Positions 5,338-9,449 of a stretch of DNA of 9,449 nt are shown piece after piece. The stretch's first letter is position 1. Each line of letters opens with the position of its first letter. The notes beneath the pieces were generated by a model. That model had not been told where the DNA came from. It ran no database searches and saw only the letters and a program-made list of their open reading frames with translations. A program made the translations under genes and the position numbers. This DNA comes from an uncultured Actinomyces sp. (GTDB lineage: Bacteria > Actinomycetota > Actinomycetes > Actinomycetales > Actinomycetaceae): positions 1 through 9,449 of the forward strand of contig CAJZFF010000046.1 in assembly GCA_915069725.1 (NCBI GenBank), written 5' to 3'.

Positions 5338-6405
5338 CTACGCCTCCAGGGAGTAGCCCGTCACCGGTCCGGCGGTGTTGGGCTGCCAACCCAGTGCCGG
5401 GGCGACATGCTCTGCGAAGGCCTGCAGGATGTGGAGGTTGAAGTCGACGCCGAGCTGGCTGGGAATGGTGAGCATGAGGGTATCGGCGGCATGGAGCGCC
5501 TCGTCCCGGGCGAGCTGCTCGATGAGGACGTCGGGCTCGGCGGCGTAGGTGCGCCCGAAGGTCGACTGCAGGCCGTCGATGACGCCGATCTGGTCGTGGG
5601 AGTCCTCGCCGCGCAGCGCGAAGAACTTCCGGTCGACCTCGGAGACGATCGGGAAGATGGAGCGCGAGACGCTCACGCGCGGGGTCCAGTCGTGGCCGGC
5701 TTCCTTCCACGCCTCGCGGTAGCGGCGGATCTGCTCGGCCTGAAGGTGGGAGAAGCCCTCGCCGGTGGCCTCGGTCAGGAGGGTCGAGCTCATGAGGTTC
5801 AGGCCCTGGCGGGCGGTCCACTCGGCGGTCTCCCGCGAGCCGGCGCCCCACCACAGGCGGCGGTCCACGCCGGGGGCGTGCGGCTCGATGCGCAGACGGG
5901 AGCTCGCGCCGGGGGTCATGCCGCTGCTGGTGTCGAGGTCCGCCTGCGGGACGCCCCGGACGGCGTCGAGGAACTGGGCGGTGTGGGCGTGGGCGACGTC
6001 AGCTCCGCGCGGGTCGGCGCCGCCGGTGTAGCCGAAGGTCTCCCAGCCGCGGAGGGCCTGCTCCGGCGAGCCGCGGGAGATGCCAATGGCAATGCGCTGG
6101 TCGGTGAGCAGGTCGAGGGCAGCGACCTCCTCGGCCAGGTAGAGCGGGTTCTCGTAGCGCATGTCGATGACGCCGGTGCCGACCTCGATGCGCTTGGTGC
6201 GGGCACCGGCCGCGGAGAGCAGCGGGATGGGAGCCGCGGCCTGGCGGGCGTAGTGGTGGACGCGCCAGTAGGCGCCGTTGACGCCGATCTCGTCGGCGCC
6301 GACCGCGATCTCGACGGCGTCCTTGAGCGCCTGAGCGGCGTCGGGGTCGCCAGGGCCGCGACCGTGTCCGTAGTGTCCGAAGCTGAGGAACCCGAATGCT
6401 TTCAT
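5338..6405 (-). CDS. LLM class flavin-dependent oxidoreductase (bacterial luciferase family)
   Basis: This 355-residue cytoplasmic enzyme has the luciferase-like monooxygenase TIM-barrel pattern. It begins MKAFGFLSFGHYGHG. A conserved barrel region follows: VHHYARQ (49-55), GTGVIDMRYENPLYLAEEVA (76-95), then LDLLTDQRIAIGISRGSP (97-114), the usual strand-turn where the flavin phosphate sits. LWWGAGS follows in the middle of the protein. Such enzymes use F420H2 or FMNH2 supplied by a separate reductase. Which cofactor is used here and what is oxidised cannot be read from the sequence, and no reductase is in the window. Length is normal for the family. ATG 6405 is preceded by TATAGT (6416-6421), so the leader would be only a few nucleotides. 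A weak GAAAG is the only Shine-Dalgarno candidate. It lies 87 nt after the methyltransferase-like gene and 48 nt before the transporter gene. Confidence 0.88.
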   Translation of the reverse strand: MKAFGFLSFGHYGHGRGPGDPDAAQALKDAVEIAVGADEIGVNGAYWRVHHYARQAAAPIPLLSAAGARTKRIEVGTGVIDMRYENPLYLAEEVAALDLLTDQRIAIGISRGSPEQALRGWETFGYTGGADPRGADVAHAHTAQFLDAVRGVPQADLDTSSGMTPGASSRLRIEPHAPGVDRRLWWGAGSRETAEWTARQGLNLMSSTLLTEATGEGFSHLQAEQIRRYREAWKEAGHDWTPRVSVSRSIFPIVSEVDRKFFALRGEDSHDQIGVIDGLQSTFGRTYAAEPDVLIEQLARDEALHAADTLMLTIPSQLGVDFNLHILQAFAEHVAPALGWQPNTAGPVTGYSLEA

Positions 6406-6415
6406 GCAGCTTTCA

Positions 6416-6421
6416 ACTATA
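6416..6421 (-). promoter_or_regulatory. Candidate -10 box for the oxidoreductase gene
   Basis: TATAGT on the minus strand differs from the sigma-70 consensus by one base. It ends 10 nt before ATG 6405, placing a start site about 3-4 nt upstream of the ATG. No -35 match is seen 16-19 nt upstream. It implies an internal promoter in the three-gene set. Confidence 0.45.
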
Positions 6422-6424
6422 GGT

Positions 6425-6492
6425 GCCGACGAATCATTCCGGCCGCCCGCGCGAGCCGCGTCACCCCACCGCAGACGCCGGGCGTCGTCGGC
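6425..6492. repeat. Widely spaced 8-bp inverted repeat between genes
   Basis: GCCGACGA (6425-6432) and TCGTCGGC (6485-6492) are exact reverse complements separated by 52 nt, filling the gap between the methyltransferase-like stop and the oxidoreductase promoter. It could close a stem around the GC-rich spacer in the minus-strand transcript. It may also be chance. Confidence 0.25.
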
Positions 6493-6978
6493 TCATGAGC
6501 GAGGCCGCGTCGACACGCCCGGCACGCCCAGCCAGCGGGGAACAGCCTCCTGGTAGTCGAGGTAGTCCTGCCCGAACCTCGCCTCCAGGGCCGCCTCCTC
6601 GGCCGGGATCTGGTAGCGGTCGAGGAGCCAGGCGAAACCGATCAGAGGGATCACCGCGGACGGGCTCCTGCGCGCGATCGCGTGCGAGAGCAGCACTCCC
6701 GTCAGGCCCAGGTACATGGGGTTGCGCGTCAGCCGGTTGGGGCCGTCCACAACGAGGTGCTGGGCCCGCTCGACCCTCACTGGGTCGACCGTGGTGCGGT
6801 GGCGAAGAAAGTTACCCGCACTTCCGGCAAGCAGGCACAGCGAGCCTCCGACGACGGCGGTGGCCGCCGCCACCGACGCGGGCGTCACTGTTCGACCACG
6901 AGCCATGGCGCCCTGCGCCGCGCCCGCCATCGCCAGCAGCACTGCCGGGGGCGGTCGCCTGATGATCTGTTCCATCAC
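6493..6978 (-). CDS. Small ICMT/PEMT-like membrane methyltransferase
   Basis: This 161-residue protein resembles the isoprenylcysteine carboxyl methyltransferase / phospholipid methyltransferase family. Evidence is the C-terminal signature HLVVDGPNRLTRNPMYLGL (74-92) followed by a hydrophobic pair and then PAEEAALEARFGQDYLDY (125-142), which form the SAM-binding end of these enzymes. Hydrophobic stretches lie at about 34-55 and 90-118. The protein is shorter than eukaryotic ICMT but normal for bacterial members, whose substrates are mostly unknown. The start is GTG 6978 or the adjacent ATG 6975. GAGAGG at 6987-6992 is 8 nt before the GTG and 11 nt before the ATG, slightly favouring GTG. It is the first of three minus-strand genes and is divergent from the secreted-protein gene. 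Confidence 0.8.
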   Translation of the reverse strand: MMEQIIRRPPPAVLLAMAGAAQGAMARGRTVTPASVAAATAVVGGSLCLLAGSAGNFLRHRTTVDPVRVERAQHLVVDGPNRLTRNPMYLGLTGVLLSHAIARRSPSAVIPLIGFAWLLDRYQIPAEEAALEARFGQDYLDYQEAVPRWLGVPGVSTRPRS

Positions 6979-7056
6979 CAGGCCATCCTCTCATCCGCAG
7001 AGCCCGGCGGCGCGCCAGACTCGACCCACGAGAACGCTCAGGACCACCAGAGCACC

Positions 7057-7086
7057 TCGACCAGCATCCTCACAGTGATTTATCGA
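7057..7086 (+). promoter_or_regulatory. Weak candidate promoter for the secreted protein gene
   Basis: TCGACC (7057-7062) and TATCGA (7081-7086) are 18 nt apart in the divergent intergenic region. The matches are partial. If used, it would give a leader of about 135 nt that includes the palindrome at 7158-7180. Confidence 0.2.
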
Positions 7087-7157
7087 TCAACTTCACGGTT
7101 GGTTTCGCCACCCGTCATCTCTCCCCCGGTGAACAATGGCCAGGCGGTTCCATCCGC

Positions 7158-7180
7158 TCCGACGGGCTCAGCCCGTCGGA
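7158..7180. promoter_or_regulatory. Perfect 10-bp-arm palindrome upstream of secreted protein gene
   Basis: TCCGACGGGC (7158-7167) and GCCCGTCGGA (7171-7180) are exact reverse complements around TCA. The palindrome ends 47 nt before ATG 7228. It has no T-tract, so a terminator is less likely than an operator or a leader hairpin. GTCGGA at 7175-7180 can also pair with a third copy, TCCGAC, at 7205-7210, just before the ribosome binding site, so two mutually exclusive stems are possible. Confidence 0.5.
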
Positions 7181-7227
7181 CGGCGGCACGCACAGTCCCC
7201 TTCCTCCGACACAAGGCGAGAACAGCG

Positions 7228-9426
7228 ATGAAGCAGTCAGCCAGGACAACCATCCTCACCCTGTGGGGCGCACTCGCCACCGCCCTTGCCCTGTCCCTGT
7301 CCATCACCGCACCCGCCGTCGCCCTCGACCCGGGAGGCCGGGAGGAGGCCCTGCCCACTACGCCGCCACCCGACCCCAGCGTGCCGAGCATCGGAACCAC
7401 CGTCCTGAGTGACGGCACCCCCGTCGGCATCGTCGTGGCCGGCGGCAACGGCGGCCTGCTGCACGTCGTGGACCTCAATACCCGCACGCTGAGGTCGCGC
7501 GAGCGGCTCGTCCCGGAGAACACCGACGTGCAGCCCTGGGAGTTCGCCACGTTGTCGAACCGGCACGTCATGCTCGCCAGCGGCGGCGGACAGCTCTTCG
7601 AGATCGATCCGGACGCCCCCGAGGGACAGAAAGCCACGAATCTGAGCGATCCGTCCCGGCCCGGCTACGAACAGGTCGCCGCCTACAGCACGTTCCTCTG
7701 GGACGTCGCCGTCGACGAGCACGACCGGGTCTATGTGGCCACGCAGAGCAATCACGGCGGCCACATCCTGCGATACGACCCCTCCGCCAACCAGGGACGG
7801 GGCCAGTGGACCGACCTGCTGCCGGGAGGAGTTCAGGCAGGAGAGAGCGACGTGCGCAGCCTCGCTTACGACAACGGGTTCCTCTACGCCGGGACAGGTA
7901 CGAAGAACCCCTCCATCGTCCGGATCAACACCTCCACCAACGCCGCCACCAAGCTGGCGGTGCCCAGTCACGTCACCGCCGGCCTCTCCCACCTCGAACG
8001 GCTGCAGGTCAAGGCCGGCAACCTGTACGTCGGCACGAATGTCCCGGGCGGCGTCCGGCCGGCCTGCGGGGGAACCTGCGTCCTGGACCCGGTCACCGGG
8101 GCGCAGAAGATGAAGGACGGCAAGGCGCTTGAGGTGGACACCTGGTCCAGCCAGGTCGTCACTCGCCCCGGCGAGGCTGAGAAGGTCTACTACACCGTTC
8201 AGAGCCACAACACACCGACGCTCCAGGAGTACGACCCACGGACCAACACCTCACGGACACTGGCCCAAGGACTGGCCTCCACGGCCAGGCCGAGTCAGTC
8301 GAGCTGGGCGACGCACGAGCACTTCATCTCAGCGGGCAAGGACGACGCCAGCATCGCCATTGTCCACGCCTCCGACGGCAGCGCGACGGGCCTCCCCAAG
8401 GACGCGAACGGAGGCAACGCGATCCAGGGGTCACCTCGCGACATCCAGTCGCTGACGGCAGTCCCCGGCGGAGACCTCTACGCCTCCTGGTACATGACCG
8501 CCCCGATGCTCCTTCGCACCACCCCCAACGCGCAGGTGGACAAGACGCAGTACAGCCTGCCCCAGGCGCCGCTGGGTCAGGTCGAGGGCTTTGGGCACAG
8601 CAGCAAGTGGTTCGTCACGGGCATCTACCCCAGTGGCGAGCTGGTCAGGTACGAGATGGGGGCCTCCGGGCCGATGCTGGAGAATCACCAGTCGGTGAGG
8701 ATCACTGCCAGCCAGGCGCGGCCGTACGCCATCGTGCCGATCAATAACGATGAGTTCGCCGTCGGTGCCTCGCCCAAGAACAAGCCCGGCTCCGGGGCGC
8801 TGTCCATCTACGACGCCGCGCGCAACAAGATCGATACCTACCCGCTGGACACGATCAGCTATGCGGATCCGTCGCTGAGGGGCTTGTTGAGCGACCGCCG
8901 GCCACTGTCGATCGTCCACCACCAGGGCAAGCTGTACGTGGGGACCAGTGCCAGCGGCAACGGCATGAACCCCGACCAGACGGAGGCGAGCGCGCCCAGG
9001 CTCTTCGAGTTCGACCTGAAGATGCGGAAGGTGACCCGCGTGATGACGCCGTTCAAGGATCAGCGGTCCATCACGGCCCTGACCCTGGGCAGCGACGGCA
9101 CCGTGTACGGGACCACCGGCATGCACGTCTTCGCCATGAACCCGGCCGACTTCACGATCGGACGCAGCCGGGCGCTGACCAGGCAGGGCTACGCCGACGC
9201 CAACCGCAGTCAGCTAATAGAGCGTGACGGCGTGCTCTACGGGATCATGGCGGGGCGCCTGCGAGCCCTGAGCACGTCCCTGCAGGATGAGGGCACCGTC
9301 ATCGCCGACTTCGCCACCACGCCTCAAGGAAAGGTCTACGTCAACTCCCTGACCCTCGGCGCCGACGGCAGTCTCTACTACGCGCGGGGAAGCAGGATCT
9401 ACCGCTACCGGTTCCCGGCGGGCTGA
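7228..9426 (+). CDS. Secreted beta-propeller-like protein of unknown function
   Basis: This 732-residue exported protein has a clear Sec signal peptide: basic MKQSAR, a hydrophobic core (about 8-27), and AVA before Leu33 as the likely signal peptidase I site. A Pro/Thr linker follows. The rest is built of recurring short beta motifs with aromatic-Gly-Thr and Asp-Gly turns: VYVATQSN, LYAGTGT, LYVGTNVPGG, DLYASWYM, LYVGTSASGNG, TVYGTTGMHVFAMN, VLYGIMAGRLRAL, SLYYARGSRIYRYRF. This is typical of a PQQ/YVTN-type propeller, possibly two domains given the length. Cys280 and Cys284 (CGGTC) are a likely disulfide in a loop. There is no LPXTG, no lipobox and no C-terminal membrane segment, so it is probably released or held non-covalently. 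No catalytic motif is recognised. AAGGCGAG at 7213-7220 supports ATG 7228; the frame is open further upstream but without a start site. GC-rich DNA after the stop is cut by the window edge. Confidence 0.85.
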   Translation: MKQSARTTILTLWGALATALALSLSITAPAVALDPGGREEALPTTPPPDPSVPSIGTTVLSDGTPVGIVVAGGNGGLLHVVDLNTRTLRSRERLVPENTDVQPWEFATLSNRHVMLASGGGQLFEIDPDAPEGQKATNLSDPSRPGYEQVAAYSTFLWDVAVDEHDRVYVATQSNHGGHILRYDPSANQGRGQWTDLLPGGVQAGESDVRSLAYDNGFLYAGTGTKNPSIVRINTSTNAATKLAVPSHVTAGLSHLERLQVKAGNLYVGTNVPGGVRPACGGTCVLDPVTGAQKMKDGKALEVDTWSSQVVTRPGEAEKVYYTVQSHNTPTLQEYDPRTNTSRTLAQGLASTARPSQSSWATHEHFISAGKDDASIAIVHASDGSATGLPKDANGGNAIQGSPRDIQSLTAVPGGDLYASWYMTAPMLLRTTPNAQVDKTQYSLPQAPLGQVEGFGHSSKWFVTGIYPSGELVRYEMGASGPMLENHQSVRITASQARPYAIVPINNDEFAVGASPKNKPGSGALSIYDAARNKIDTYPLDTISYADPSLRGLLSDRRPLSIVHHQGKLYVGTSASGNGMNPDQTEASAPRLFEFDLKMRKVTRVMTPFKDQRSITALTLGSDGTVYGTTGMHVFAMNPADFTIGRSRALTRQGYADANRSQLIERDGVLYGIMAGRLRALSTSLQDEGTVIADFATTPQGKVYVNSLTLGADGSLYYARGSRIYRYRFPAG

Positions 9427-9449
9427 GGCGGGCGCCCGGCCACCGGACC

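Noticed and set aside
5095..6498. 467-codon plus-strand frame across the oxidoreductase gene
   Set aside because: It is the reverse-strand shadow of the luciferase-family gene, Gly/Val/Asp-biased, with no start signal.
6682..7227. Upstream in-frame extension of the secreted protein to 6682
   Set aside because: It would overlap the methyltransferase-like gene on the other strand and bury the signal peptide inside the protein. ATG 7228 has AAGGCGAG at proper spacing and starts a textbook signal peptide.
9427..9449. Possible terminator after the secreted protein gene (GGGCGCCC palindrome)
   Set aside because: Only 23 bases remain in the window, the palindrome has no loop and the downstream sequence is missing.

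Overview
The window looks like chromosomal DNA from a high-GC actinobacterium, most likely Actinomyces or a close relative (Actinomycetaceae). Four things point there: very GC-rich coding DNA with strong G/C bias at codon third positions, an actinobacterial-style PTH2 peptidyl-tRNA hydrolase with a long N-terminal extension, several probable leaderless starts, and a secreted protein with a typical Gram-positive signal peptide. The genus is an inference. There is no rRNA, tRNA, CRISPR array, transposase or phage gene that I can recognise.

Layout, left to right. (1) 1-761, minus: PTH2-family peptidyl-tRNA hydrolase, cut by the left edge. (2) 762-972: divergent control region with a hairpin and a pair of 9-bp direct repeats. 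(3) 973-2340, plus: membrane-anchored M48 zinc metallopeptidase. (4) 2366-3724, minus and convergent with it: soluble protein with an Aer-like (FAD-type) PAS domain and no recognisable chemotaxis output domain. (5) 3725-4308: about 580 bp without a convincing gene. It holds the PAS gene leader, an island of AT-rich DNA, a hairpin-rich stretch ending in a 17-bp-arm inverted repeat (candidate structured RNA), and 11-bp tandem repeats. (6) 4309-6978, minus: a likely co-directional set of three genes, transcribed in the order small ICMT-like membrane methyltransferase, LLM flavin-dependent oxidoreductase, SBF/ACR3-type 'arsenic resistance' transporter. (7) 6979-7227: divergent region with a 10-bp-arm perfect palindrome. 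(8) 7228-9426, plus: secreted protein of 732 residues, apparently a beta-propeller, of unknown substrate.

How the genes might work together. Most are independent units. The methyltransferase/oxidoreductase/transporter set is the only probable operon, and its shared purpose is unknown. Handling of a small toxic or redox-active compound is a reasonable guess but not shown. The Aer-like PAS protein could be a redox or flavin sensor that signals through its own helical C-terminal half.

The observations most worth following are a recurring TANNNT box 6-7 nt before start codons that lack a Shine-Dalgarno sequence, the orphan Aer-type PAS protein, and the structured non-coding block at about 4007-4250.
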